Origin: CAZNXJ01 sp964577115
GTDB taxonomy: Bacteria > Planctomycetota > Planctomycetia > Pirellulales > Pirellulaceae
DNA length: 64,000 nucleotides
Direction: 5' to 3'
Assembly: GCA_964577115.1 (NCBI GenBank)
Contig: CAZNXJ010000005.1
Location: forward strand, 62,001-126,000
Under the pieces are notes generated by a model. The model was given only the letters and a program-made list of their open reading frames with translations, did not search any database and had not been told where the DNA came from. Shown piece by piece: positions 1 through 9,317 of this stretch. Position numbers and translations under genes: made by a program. Position 1 is the stretch's first letter. Each line of letters opens with the position of its first letter.

Positions 1-329
1 CCGCGGCCGTCGATCGCTTCGCCCAGCACGTTGAACACGCGTCCCAATGTTCCCTTGCCGACGGGCACTTTCACCGGAGCTCCGGTATCGACGCAGACCT
101 GTCCGCGCACGAGGCCGTCGGTGCTGCCCAGGGCGATGCAGCGCACGCGTCCACCGCCGAGATGCTGCTGCACCTCACCAGTCAGGTTGATCGTGACTCC
201 CTTGTGTTCGCCGCGAATCGTCACGGCGTTATAAATCGCGGGGAGCTGATCTTCGGGGAACTGAGCGTCAAACGTCGAACCGATCACCTGGGTGATGGTT
301 CCAGTGTTTTGCTGAGTTGCTACGGCCAT
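1..329 (-). CDS. atpD: ATP synthase F1 subunit beta, N-terminal part (cut by window edge)
   Basis: This is the first 109 codons of the catalytic beta subunit of F1 ATP synthase. The reading starts MAVATQQNTGTITQVIGSTF and shows the beta-barrel domain, ending at the conserved RVFNVLGEAIDGRG stretch that precedes the nucleotide-binding domain. The ATG is at 329-327. The Walker A motif and the catalytic residues lie outside the window. The gene is the last visible member of a minus-strand operon, 92 bases downstream of atpG. atpC (epsilon) would be expected next, beyond the window edge. Identity is secure from the sequence and from its place in the operon. Confidence 0.96.
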   Translation of the reverse strand, partial: MAVATQQNTGTITQVIGSTFDAQFPEDQLPAIYNAVTIRGEHKGVTINLTGEVQQHLGGGRVRCIALGSTDGLVRGQVCVDTGAPVKVPVGKGTLGRVFNVLGEAIDGR

Positions 330-421
330 GTCAGGCTTTTCTTTCAAGCTCGGGCGTTGATGGAAGGCTGCCTAATCCAGGATAAATCGGGAGCCGCACG
401 GCAGGACGGTGTCCGGCACGG

Positions 422-1348
422 CTATCCGCTGAGCGCTTCGGCGCCGCCGATGACTTCCATGATTTCGTTGGTAATCTGCGACTGCCGGGCTCGGTTGTAG
501 GTCCGTGACAAGGTCTTGATGATGTCGTTCGCGTTCTCGGTAGCCGACTTCATGGCGACGCGGCGCGCGATCTGTTCGCTAACCGCAGCGTCCAGGAAGC
601 ATTTGAACAGGCGGACTTTGAAGCTCGTCGGCACAATCTCCTCGAGAATCTCGCGCGCCGACGGATAAAATTCGTAACGCACTTCCGCTGGCGCTCGGCC
701 ACCTTTTTTCGTCTCCGCTTCCGCCGCGGCTCCCTGCGGAGTCTCTTCTTCGCCCTCCAGCGAACCCAGCGGCAAAAGCGTCTCGACGACCGGAATCTGC
801 TTGGAGCCCGAGATGAACTTCGTGTAAACGACCTCGAGCCGATCCAGCTTGCCGGCGACGTAGGCTTCGAGATACCGTGTGGCGATCTCGTCGACCTCGG
901 CGAACTTCGGCTGATCCTCGAAATGCGTGAACTGACGCTCGATCGGAATGCGCCGATACTTGAGGGCATTGATGCCGCGCTTGCCGGCGACCTCGAGCTG
1001 AATCGCTTCGATGCCCTCCGTGTTCTTCAGCTGCTCGTAGCGTTGTAGCGCGGTTCGCAGCACGGCCGAGTTGTAACCGCCGCAGAGCCCGCGGTTGGCC
1101 GTGAGGATGAGCATCGTCATGTTCTTGGTTTCGGAGCGCGGCAGCAGCAGGGGATGCCGGACCTCGAGTCCTCCCTGCGCCAGGTCGCGTACCAGCTGGG
1201 TCACGCGCCGCGTGAAGTCCGTTGCCGCCACGGCCCGGTCCATGGCCTTTTTGAAACGCGCGGCGGCGATCAGTTCCATCGTCCGCGTGATCTTCCGGAT
1301 GTTGCGGATCGACTTGCGCCGTTTATCGAGTGCTCGTGCCTTGGCCAT
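422..1348 (-). CDS. atpG: ATP synthase F1 subunit gamma
   Basis: The gamma subunit is the central rotor shaft of F1. It couples proton-driven rotation of the c-ring to the catalytic alpha/beta hexamer. The 308-residue product starts MAKARALDKRRKSIRNIRKI, the typical gamma N-terminal helix, and ends in the matching C-terminal helix containing RQSQITNEIMEVIGGAEAL. At 308 residues it is a little longer than the usual 285-295. The extra length is an Ala/Glu/Lys-rich stretch at about residues 195-220 (EETPQGAAAEAETKKGG), probably a surface loop. The ATG at 1348 lies 12 bases after the atpA stop, so the two genes are probably cotranscribed and translated in close succession. Confidence 0.97.
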   Translation of the reverse strand: MAKARALDKRRKSIRNIRKITRTMELIAAARFKKAMDRAVAATDFTRRVTQLVRDLAQGGLEVRHPLLLPRSETKNMTMLILTANRGLCGGYNSAVLRTALQRYEQLKNTEGIEAIQLEVAGKRGINALKYRRIPIERQFTHFEDQPKFAEVDEIATRYLEAYVAGKLDRLEVVYTKFISGSKQIPVVETLLPLGSLEGEEETPQGAAAEAETKKGGRAPAEVRYEFYPSAREILEEIVPTSFKVRLFKCFLDAAVSEQIARRVAMKSATENANDIIKTLSRTYNRARQSQITNEIMEVIGGAEALSG

Positions 1349-1360
1349 GGGGAACTCGCG

Positions 1361-2872
<1,512 letters not shown>

Positions 2873-2994
2873 CTCAGAAACCCTTTGAGGGCCTTTCCAC
2901 TCGTATCAAGACTTTAGGGCCGCCGACCGGAACTCCGCGTGTTGCTTGTACGTCCGTCGCTTTCGCGAGCGTCCTGGTCCGCGAGCTTTCCCCG

Positions 2995-3621
2995 CTAGGC
3001 CACCGGCGCGAACCGGTCGAGCGACTCGCGAAAGGCGTTGCGGGTGCGGCTCATGGCGGCCTCGCCGAACCGGTGCAACTGGTTGAGCACGCTGCCATCG
3101 TACACCGTATCGCCGATGCGGATGACCAGACCACCGACGATGTCCGGGTTGACGCGAGCGCGAAGCTGCACGTCCCGCTGCAGCGTGCTTTTGAGCCGAT
3201 CGAGGATCTCCTGGCGGAGAGCGTCGTTCAGCGGCGTCGCGGTTTCCACCGACACTTCAACTCGGCCCCGCAGCGCGTTGTACTGCTTCACGAACTCGAC
3301 CTCGATCGCCCGTAAAACGTTGAACCGTCCGTGGCTTGCCACGACCTTGAAGAAATTCAGCAGATCGCGGTTCATTTTTCCGGCGAAGGCCCGATCAAGC
3401 AGCCGCTCTTTTTCCTCGAGCGGAATCCGGGGCGACGACAGCACGGCGTCGAAATTGGGAAGCTTATCGAACACATCCTCGACGGCTGACCGGAACTGTT
3501 CGAGCACCTCGTCGGTGGTGCCCCGTTTTTCCGTGACGCCCAGCAGGGCCTTGGCGTACGTCGAGCCGAGGTACTGCTGGTCGGAATCGAAAACCGTAGG
3601 ATGGTGACCGTTTTCTGTCAT
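2995..3621 (-). CDS. atpH: ATP synthase F1 subunit delta
   Basis: The delta subunit links the top of F1 to the b stalk. The 208-residue product contains YAKALLGVTEKRG near the N-terminus (OSCP/delta six-helix domain). The C-terminal signature is NPDIVGGLVIRIGDTVYDGS, as in the family. It is some 25-30 residues longer than the E. coli protein, mostly at the N-terminus (TENGHHPTVFDSDQQYLGS), which is hydrophilic. It lies between atpF and atpA. A 154-base gap separates it from atpF; I see no gene or clear regulatory element there. Confidence 0.94.
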   Translation of the reverse strand: MTENGHHPTVFDSDQQYLGSTYAKALLGVTEKRGTTDEVLEQFRSAVEDVFDKLPNFDAVLSSPRIPLEEKERLLDRAFAGKMNRDLLNFFKVVASHGRFNVLRAIEVEFVKQYNALRGRVEVSVETATPLNDALRQEILDRLKSTLQRDVQLRARVNPDIVGGLVIRIGDTVYDGSVLNQLHRFGEAAMSRTRNAFRESLDRFAPVA

Positions 3622-3775
3622 CGTCTCGGGTCCTGCATGCTCCCTGTGTTCTGGCGGCTTGCGCTCGCCAGCCAGCCGAGCAAGCGCTGGTGCTTAATCG
3701 ACATTCGCTGCGCCAGGGCCAATGGCCGGCGGCCTGCGTGCCGCCTGCCGGCCCAGTCGTCCGCATTCCTCGCCA

Positions 3776-4558
3776 TCAATTGCGGCTCGGCAGTTTCTCG
3801 AGCGATTCGCGGATCAGCTGCGCGTGATCGGCTTCGTTCAATTCCTTGTGCAGGATGCGGCTCGCCAGCGACATCGCCAGGTTCACCGACTTCTGGCTGA
3901 TGGACTCGAGCGCCACGTTCTTGGCGACATCGATATCCGCCAACGCTCGCTGCTGTTCCCGCGCCGCCCGTTCCTGCGCTTCGGCGATGATCCGTTCCGA
4001 CGCTTTCTGGGCGTCGGCCATCGCCTTCGATACGATCTCGCGCGCCTCGCTCGTCGCCTCCGCCAATTTGGCTTCGTACTCGCGCAAGCGCGCTTCGGCT
4101 GCCTCGGCCGCTTGCTTGGCCTCGGCGATCTTACCGGCAATGCTTTGCTCGCGGCGTTCGAGTCCCTGCGCAATCGGCCCCCAGGCGAACTTGTAGAGGG
4201 TGCCGAGCAGCAGCAGAAACACCACCAACGTCGCCAGCGCCAGATCGAACCGCAAATCCGCAGGACTTGTCAGGTTCTCGCTGGCGTTTGCTTCAGACAA
4301 GTCCGTTTCGTCGTGGTGCCCGTGACCGTCGTGCTGGTGATCATCGTGACCATGATCCTCCGCAGCATGCTCGGCCTGTTCGTCGGCGCCCTCGCTCGGC
4401 TCGGGACCGTTCGGATTCGCCGGCGTGACCTGGGTAGCGTCCGCTGCGCCGTCTTCCTGCGCAGCGGCATACCCCGCTACGCACAGCAGGAGCGCCAGCA
4501 TGGCGGCCGCACTCGCCAAGCGCGCCGAAAGCGTTCGCTCTTTCATTCGCAATAGCAT
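3776..4558 (-). CDS. atpF: ATP synthase Fo subunit b with signal-like and His-rich N-terminal extension
   Basis: The b subunit is the peripheral stalk of Fo. The usual parts are present: a membrane segment (LRFDLALATLVVFLLLLGTL, about residues 104-123 from the first possible start) and a long charged coiled coil rich in Ala, Glu and Lys. Ahead of these sits an unusual region of about 100 residues. It begins with a signal-peptide-like hydrophobic segment ending near CVAGYAAAQ, then an acidic linker, then a cluster of eight histidines within 19 residues (HGHDDHQHDGHGHH and neighbours). By b-subunit topology this lies on the periplasmic side. I chose the ATG at 4558 because a GGAG lies 5 bases upstream. 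A GTG at 4564 and an ATG at 4546 are alternatives. The identity is firm; the role of the extension is unknown. Confidence 0.93.
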   Translation of the reverse strand: MLLRMKERTLSARLASAAAMLALLLCVAGYAAAQEDGAADATQVTPANPNGPEPSEGADEQAEHAAEDHGHDDHQHDGHGHHDETDLSEANASENLTSPADLRFDLALATLVVFLLLLGTLYKFAWGPIAQGLERREQSIAGKIAEAKQAAEAAEARLREYEAKLAEATSEAREIVSKAMADAQKASERIIAEAQERAAREQQRALADIDVAKNVALESISQKSVNLAMSLASRILHKELNEADHAQLIRESLEKLPSRN

Positions 4559-4633
4559 AATCACTCCAATACGTCCCTTGCGCGGATCCGGGGGACAGGA
4601 GGAAGTCCCTTCGCCTTAGGCCACCTAAATCGA

Positions 4634-4942
4634 TTAGACGCCCGACGAGCAGACGAAGATGGCGTAAAACGTGAAACCTTCGATCAGAGCGGCGGCAATG
4701 ATCATAGCGACCTGAATGGTCGCAGCGACTTCCGGCTGGCGAGCCATCCCGTCCAGCGCGGCGCTGGCCAGCTTGGCAATACCGTAGGCGGCACCAATAA
4801 CGACCAGGCCAACACCAAACGAGCCCGAGAACTCGATGAGCGAACGAGCTCCGGCGAGACCTTCTTCCTGAGCAAAGCCCGCGGTGGCGCAGAGCAGGAG
4901 GGCCGCAACACTGGCGAAAGCAATCTTGGCGAACTTGAACAC
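4634..4942 (-). CDS. atpE: ATP synthase Fo subunit c with cleavable-type signal peptide
   Basis: The c subunit forms the ion-carrying rotor ring. The mature part has two membrane helices joined by the polar loop RQPE (residues 68-71), with the essential carboxylate Glu88 in AALIEGF of helix 2. A hydrophobic leader ending in TAGFAQ (residues 1-25) looks like a cleavable signal peptide. The residue matching the Na+-ligand Gln of Na+-type c subunits is Ile here, and Gly-Phe follow Glu88, so proton coupling is more likely than Na+ (inference). I chose the GTG at 4942 because AGGAG lies 8 bases upstream. An ATG at 4975 would add 11 residues and has a poor ribosome site. The gene lies between atpB and atpF. 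Confidence 0.93.
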   Translation of the reverse strand: MFKFAKIAFASVAALLLCATAGFAQEEGLAGARSLIEFSGSFGVGLVVIGAAYGIAKLASAALDGMARQPEVAATIQVAMIIAAALIEGFTFYAIFVCSSGV

Positions 4943-4999
4943 GAATCGGACTCCTGTGGGTTGAAACTCGGTCATGAATCACCGCGTCATCCGCACCGC

Positions 5000-6373
5000 C
5001 TAGTGGTGATGGATCGACGCACCGATGAACATGGCAGAAAGGAATGTGAAGATGTAAGCCTGAAGTAACGCAACAAATAGTTCCAACATACTAAAGATGG
5101 TCGAGGCGATGACGGCGATCACCGCCGTCAATCCCCATTGCCACCCCGGTGCGTCAGCGAACTCGAGAGCCGCGTGGGCTCCGAAAGCCATCCCCATGAC
5201 AGCCAAAAGGACAAGGTGTCCGGCTACCATGTTGGCCAGAAGACGAATGCTAAGCACTGCATGACGAATTACCAGCCCTAGCATTTCAATCAGGAAAATA
5301 AATGGCTTGAGCACCACCGCCAGCACGACCGGCAGGTCCATATGGGGCACTTGATTCGTGAAGTACCCGACGACGCCAAAGCGCCGCATGCCGAACACAA
5401 TGCCGGTGCCTAACGTAACGAGGGCCAGACCAAACGTCACTCCCCATCCACCTGTGGGAGCTCCCAGCCATGGGATGAGCCCAAACAGGTTGCATGTCAA
5501 AATGAACATAAACATCGTCCAGAGCAGCGGCACGAATTTATCGGCATCGTGGCCGCCGATGGCCGGGCGAGCAATGTGGTCGCGGATGTAAAGCATGAAC
5601 GCGTCGAGGGCGTTGGTCAGCTTGCCGCGGGGAGCCCCACCGTCCTGCACACGGCGCGCAAAGCGCGAAAACACAAGCACGAGCAAAATACCGACGACCA
5701 CCTCGAGGACCATGAACCGCGAGATAGCAAACCCCGATTCCTTCTCATACAGATTTCGCAGCTCGCCGAACGGCTGCGGGATCAGAATCTTGCCGCTCAG
5801 ATGATAGTTGTAACGATCGATCTTTTCCTTCGACCACTCGCGGCCCGTCTGCTCGACATATGCCTTGTACGCGGCAACGCTCCCGGCACGTTCCTTGGCC
5901 GCTTGCCAGGCCGCGAGGTTCTCGGGATCGCGCACCAGCTGCACAAACCACTCTTGCGGCAGCTCGCGTTCTTCGAGAAAGCGGTCGAACGATCGATCCA
6001 CGCGCCCCGGATCAGCCGCTACCCAGCGAGCATACTGCTGCTCGTACTGCGCGAGATTGCGTTCCAGGAACACATCCAGCGGCTTGCCAAAATTGGCGTG
6101 ATCGTGCTTCCACTTCGCGTATTCCGCCAACAGCTCACCCCGCGCGGGCAGCTCGATCGGCGGCCGATCCTCCGCGCGCCGCTTCTCGTTGGCCCGCTCG
6201 ACGATCGCCTGTAGCTCCTCATAGAGCCGTTCGGCTTCCCACGCTTGAAACTCGGGGTCGAGCTTGACCCAAACGTCCGGGAAATCGGCCACCGAGTCGT
6301 AATTCTTCGGCCACAAGAACTTCGGAACTTCGAAGTAGTAGCTGTCCTTAATATGCAGAATCGGATTCGCCAT
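5000..6373 (-). CDS. atpB: ATP synthase Fo subunit a with a 215-residue N-terminal extension
   Basis: Subunit a provides the proton half-channels next to the c-ring. The conserved membrane domain begins at about residue 219 (FMVLEVVVGILLVLVF). It includes the essential arginine, Arg377, within SIRLLANMVAGH, and the later conserved helix LLQAYIFTFLSAMFIG. The product is 457 residues against 240-280 for most bacterial a subunits. The extra length is all N-terminal: about 215 hydrophilic, charged residues with many Trp, Tyr and Glu and no signal peptide. It is one continuous frame with a GAGGAAAG ribosome site 8 bases before the ATG, so it is not an annotation artefact. Gene order atpI-atpB-atpE-atpF is canonical. 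The N-terminus of subunit a normally faces the periplasm. Confidence 0.95.
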   Translation of the reverse strand: MANPILHIKDSYYFEVPKFLWPKNYDSVADFPDVWVKLDPEFQAWEAERLYEELQAIVERANEKRRAEDRPPIELPARGELLAEYAKWKHDHANFGKPLDVFLERNLAQYEQQYARWVAADPGRVDRSFDRFLEERELPQEWFVQLVRDPENLAAWQAAKERAGSVAAYKAYVEQTGREWSKEKIDRYNYHLSGKILIPQPFGELRNLYEKESGFAISRFMVLEVVVGILLVLVFSRFARRVQDGGAPRGKLTNALDAFMLYIRDHIARPAIGGHDADKFVPLLWTMFMFILTCNLFGLIPWLGAPTGGWGVTFGLALVTLGTGIVFGMRRFGVVGYFTNQVPHMDLPVVLAVVLKPFIFLIEMLGLVIRHAVLSIRLLANMVAGHLVLLAVMGMAFGAHAALEFADAPGWQWGLTAVIAVIASTIFSMLELFVALLQAYIFTFLSAMFIGASIHHH

Positions 6374-6391
6374 ACGCTTTCTTTCCTCGCG

Positions 6392-6823
6392 CTACGCCGC
6401 ACGCGAGACCGGGCCGCGAACGCCAACCATTCGCACCGACAAGATCGTTTCCACGGCCAACGTGATGAGATAGTAGAGCAGGACCGTTCCGAAGATATTC
6501 ACCGAAGCCAGCGGCTCATGCGTCTGCTGCAACACCAGCCCCGACGCGAGCGGCAAGCCCATACGAAAGACCATACTCCCGAGCACGCCGGCGACCGGAT
6601 TGGTGTCGGTTGTCAGGCGCACACATGCGAGCGCACTGGCTCCCGCGACCCAGCAGACCGAAGCCGCAAAACCAGCGGCGACCAGCCCCAACGCTCCGTG
6701 CCGGTGATACCCCCACCAACCAAACAGCGGATACACGGCCAGCAGCGCCGCGGTCAGCCACGCCACGGCAACCCACAGCCCTCCCGGCCTCCTCGACGGC
6801 GACGACAGCGACGGCTCGCTCAC
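6392..6823 (-). CDS. AtpI-like four-helix membrane protein of the ATP synthase operon
   Basis: A 143-residue hydrophobic protein with about four predicted membrane segments (near residues 17-37, 43-68, 80-102 and 108-130 by eye), ending VRMVGVRGPVSRAA. Its position just upstream of atpB and its size and topology match the ATP synthase subunit I family, proposed to help c-ring assembly or Mg2+ supply. Sequence similarity to AtpI is weak by eye, so the call rests mainly on context. The start is a GTG at 6823 with an AGGGG 4 bases upstream. The stop lies 18 bases before atpB, which indicates cotranscription. Confidence 0.7.
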   Translation of the reverse strand: MSEPSLSSPSRRPGGLWVAVAWLTAALLAVYPLFGWWGYHRHGALGLVAAGFAASVCWVAGASALACVRLTTDTNPVAGVLGSMVFRMGLPLASGLVLQQTHEPLASVNIFGTVLLYYLITLAVETILSVRMVGVRGPVSRAA

Positions 6824-6871
6824 AAAACCCCTAGCAACCGCAAGAAGAACCTGATCGAACCGACCGCCGAC

Positions 6872-7132
6872 CTAGGAGCCCTCGGTGGACCCCGGCCCGC
6901 GTCCCCGCTTCGAAGGCGGTTTCGGCAAACTTACCAGCAAGTAATAAATCCCGGTGACCAACCCCAGCACGACTCCCCCGAGCGCAAAAAAACGCGTCCC
7001 AAACCGCCGATCCAACCAGCCACCCCCGATTCCAGGCAGCACCATGAGGATCACCGAGGTCACCACAATCGAAATCCAGCGGTAGGCCTGGGCGATGGGA
7101 TGCAGCTTGGGGTCGGGTGGAGGTGATGTCAC
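6872..7132 (-). CDS. atpZ: AtpZ/AtpI-family small membrane protein, first gene of the atp operon
   Basis: A short protein with two membrane helices. The first carries VILMVLPGIGGGWLDRRFGT and the second GGVVLGLVTGIYYLL. The Gly-rich G-W-L-D-x-R-F/L-G-T followed by a second glycine-zipper helix is the hallmark of the AtpZ (ATPase gene 1) family, which precedes atpI in many operons and with AtpI is implicated in Mg2+/Ca2+ transport or assembly. I place the start at the GTG at 7132 because the predicted product then begins like family members. An ATG at 7204, or TTG at 7210, would add a basic, Cys-containing stretch unlike the family. No start has a good ribosome site. The promoter at 7258-7286 lies just upstream. 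Confidence 0.72.
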   Translation of the reverse strand: MTSPPPDPKLHPIAQAYRWISIVVTSVILMVLPGIGGGWLDRRFGTRFFALGGVVLGLVTGIYYLLVSLPKPPSKRGRGPGSTEGS

Positions 7133-7257
7133 ACGGCGCCAGACAGGGCAGAACGTGCCGATGCACCTTCGCTTCCGCAGTCGTCCCCGCATCGCCTGCG
7201 GCATGGACAATCCACGGACGGAAGGACAGCTGGCACTGAATTTAAGGGCAGGACAGC

Positions 7258-7286
7258 AATCTAGCTGAGGCCCCTAGGCGGGTCAA
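7258..7286 (-). promoter_or_regulatory. Predicted sigma70-type promoter of the atp operon
   Basis: On the minus strand the sequence has TTGACC (7286-7281), a 17-base spacer, then TAGATT (7263-7258). Both hexamers are near consensus and the spacing is optimal. Transcription would start near 7250 and lead directly into the atpZ-like gene and the rest of the operon. No experimental evidence is available from sequence alone. Confidence 0.6.
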
Positions 7287-8060
7287 CCAGCAGCCTCGCT
7301 GAATTCGTGTTTTTTTTCACAAAGTCTGACGGGGCGCCAGAACTACTTGCACAACAAGCCTTTGCGATAGCTTGTTCGCGCCCGGTTCACGCCCCAGCGT
7401 GTCGCCGCCCCGCCCCCGGCCGCTCGCCTCGAGTGCCGCACCTTGCTCGCCCGGTGAATCAAACCGCCTCGCACACCCCCTCGAATAGCAGGGTGCGTTC
7501 ATTGCAATGCGTAACGATTTTGATTACACTCAGCCCAAGGTTGAACCCGTCGCCCCAGTGACGTCTGGGCGGCCGAGCAGCCGAGCGTACGGCTTCGTTG
7601 CGGTCGCCGGCGGGTTCTTCCCGACCTTGAAACGTCCCGCCCCCGCACCAGCACTCCTATAAGCGAATCGGATATTCGGCGCCCGCCAAGCTGCAACGGC
7701 TCGGCTGCGACCGGCGGCTCGTCGTCGCTCGTGTCGTTCGGGGCCCCCGTGGTCCACGGCTCTGCTCGCCACACCTTGGTTGCGCCGGACGCTACGACCC
7801 GACCGCCCGTTTCGGCTAGCAGTGTCTCGGCGGGTTTGCTAGGTTGCACTGAACCGCCCCTGGGGCGAAGAAACCGCCGCAAGCGAAAGGCCAGGACCCG
7901 GGCATATCGCCGGAAAACGAAACTGTGGGCAGCGTCCAGGAGGGAAACTGCGACCGAACCAACCGTCAGGGAGGGTTAACTGGAACGAGCCCGATGGGGC
8001 AGGCCTGAGGGTATTCGAGTTCCGCCGACGAACCGATCCGACTGAGCGGAGGGATTTCTC
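7287..8060. other. Divergent intergenic region between atp operon and DUF4912 gene
   Basis: About 770 bases with no convincing gene; the short open frames here have no family features. It contains one promoter-like site (7502-7530, listed separately) well upstream of the plus-strand gene, so either that gene has a long leader or an unrecognised RNA is made here. I looked for RNase P, SRP and tmRNA core motifs and found none. A strong ribosome site (GCGGAGGGA) at 8046-8054 serves the gene starting at 8061. Confidence 0.5.
7502..7530 (+). promoter_or_regulatory. Predicted promoter upstream of the DUF4912 gene
   Basis: TTGCAA (7502-7507), a 17-base spacer and TACACT (7525-7530) form a plausible sigma70-type promoter on the plus strand. 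It lies about 530 bases before the next plus-strand start, so a long untranslated leader or a small RNA would follow. Confidence 0.4.
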
Positions 8061-9317
8061 TTGATCACGCTAGCTTCCATTAAATCCGAGGCCGCGCTGC
8101 GCGAATACACCATGCGCGAGCTCGGCGAACTCGCTCAGAAGGCTGGCGTCGCCAACTGGCGCTCGCTACGCAAAGATCAGCTCATTCGCAGCCTCGTCCG
8201 CGCCGCTCGATCGCGACAGTCCAACGGCAAAGCCGCGACCGTCAAAGGGGTGACGAAGAGCCGTCCGTCGGCCACTCGAAAAACGAAAACCGCCGCCAAG
8301 ACCACCGCTCGCGAGAAAAGCGCCCGCGGCTCTGGACGCGCCACGAAAGCTGTCAAATCCACCACTTCCAAGCCCGCTCGCAAAACCAGCCCCGCCGCCG
8401 TGCGGCGCATCCAGCAGCTACACGAAGCCCGCGAACGGCAAAAAGACCTCTCCCAAAGCCACTTGCTCAGCGAAGCCCAGCGTAGTCAAGGCGACGACAA
8501 GCCCGCGAAGACACGTGCGACCAAGGACCGCGTAGTGTTGCTCGTTCGCGACGCTTACTGGCTCCAGGCCTGTTGGGACGTATGTCGCCAAAGCATCGAA
8601 CGGGCGCGCGCGGCGATGGCCGAATATTGGCATACCGCCCGCCCGGTGCTCCGCGTGTTTGAAGTCGAGAGCGGAACGACGACGGCAACGTCCGAGCGGG
8701 TGGTGCGCGACATCGAAATTCACGGCGGCGTCAAGAACTGGTACATCGACGTCCCCAACCCCCCGAACAGCTTCCGCATCGAGATCGGATACCTGGCCGA
8801 CAACGGGCGGTTCCACAGCCTCGCGCGCAGCAACACGGTGACCACGCCGGCTCCCGGCGCCACCGAAGGGCTCGACGGCCACTGGAAGGACGTGGCCCAG
8901 GACTACGAACGCATCTACGCGCTCAGCGGTGGCTACAGTGACGAACACCCGTCGGGCGACCTACAGGAAATGTTCGAAGAGCGACTGCAACGGCCCATGG
9001 GCTCGCCGGTCGGCGCGCGGTTCGGTATTGGCGCCGAGCGGCTGCTGAATCGGCAGCGCGAGTTTCTCTTCGAGATCGACGCCGAGATGATCATTCTTGG
9101 CCGCACGAAACCCTCGGCCCACGTCACGCTCGGCGGCGAACCGGTCAAGCTGCGGGAGGACGGCACGTTTGCCGTCCGGCTCGCCATGCCCGATCGGCGC
9201 CAGGTGCTGCCGATCGTTGCCAGCAGCAGCGACGGTATCGAACAGCGCACGATTGTGCTGGCTGTCGAGCGGAACACGAAAGTCATGGAACCGGTCATCC
9301 ACGAGAGCGAGAGCTGA
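8061..9317 (+). CDS. DUF4912 domain protein with SAP/Rho-N-like head and lysine-rich linker
   Basis: A 418-residue protein of unknown function. Residues 1-50 resemble a Rho N-terminal/SAP-like helical domain (LREYTMRELGELAQKAGV, then RSLRKDQLIRSLV), which often binds nucleic acid. Residues 60-125 are a Lys/Thr/Ala/Ser/Arg-rich linker like a bacterial histone H1-type tail. Residues about 155-270 match DUF4912: VVLLVRDAYWLQACWDV, then NWYIDVPNPPNSFRIEIGYL. A C-terminal domain follows. The start is a TTG with GCGGAGGG about 8 bases upstream; no ATG fits as well. DUF4912 proteins are cytoplasmic, and in some firmicutes and cyanobacteria they combine with glycan or stress functions. I infer a nucleic-acid-associated role only from the head and the linker. 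Confidence 0.8.
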   Translation: MITLASIKSEAALREYTMRELGELAQKAGVANWRSLRKDQLIRSLVRAARSRQSNGKAATVKGVTKSRPSATRKTKTAAKTTAREKSARGSGRATKAVKSTTSKPARKTSPAAVRRIQQLHEARERQKDLSQSHLLSEAQRSQGDDKPAKTRATKDRVVLLVRDAYWLQACWDVCRQSIERARAAMAEYWHTARPVLRVFEVESGTTTATSERVVRDIEIHGGVKNWYIDVPNPPNSFRIEIGYLADNGRFHSLARSNTVTTPAPGATEGLDGHWKDVAQDYERIYALSGGYSDEHPSGDLQEMFEERLQRPMGSPVGARFGIGAERLLNRQREFLFEIDAEMIILGRTKPSAHVTLGGEPVKLREDGTFAVRLAMPDRRQVLPIVASSSDGIEQRTIVLAVERNTKVMEPVIHESES

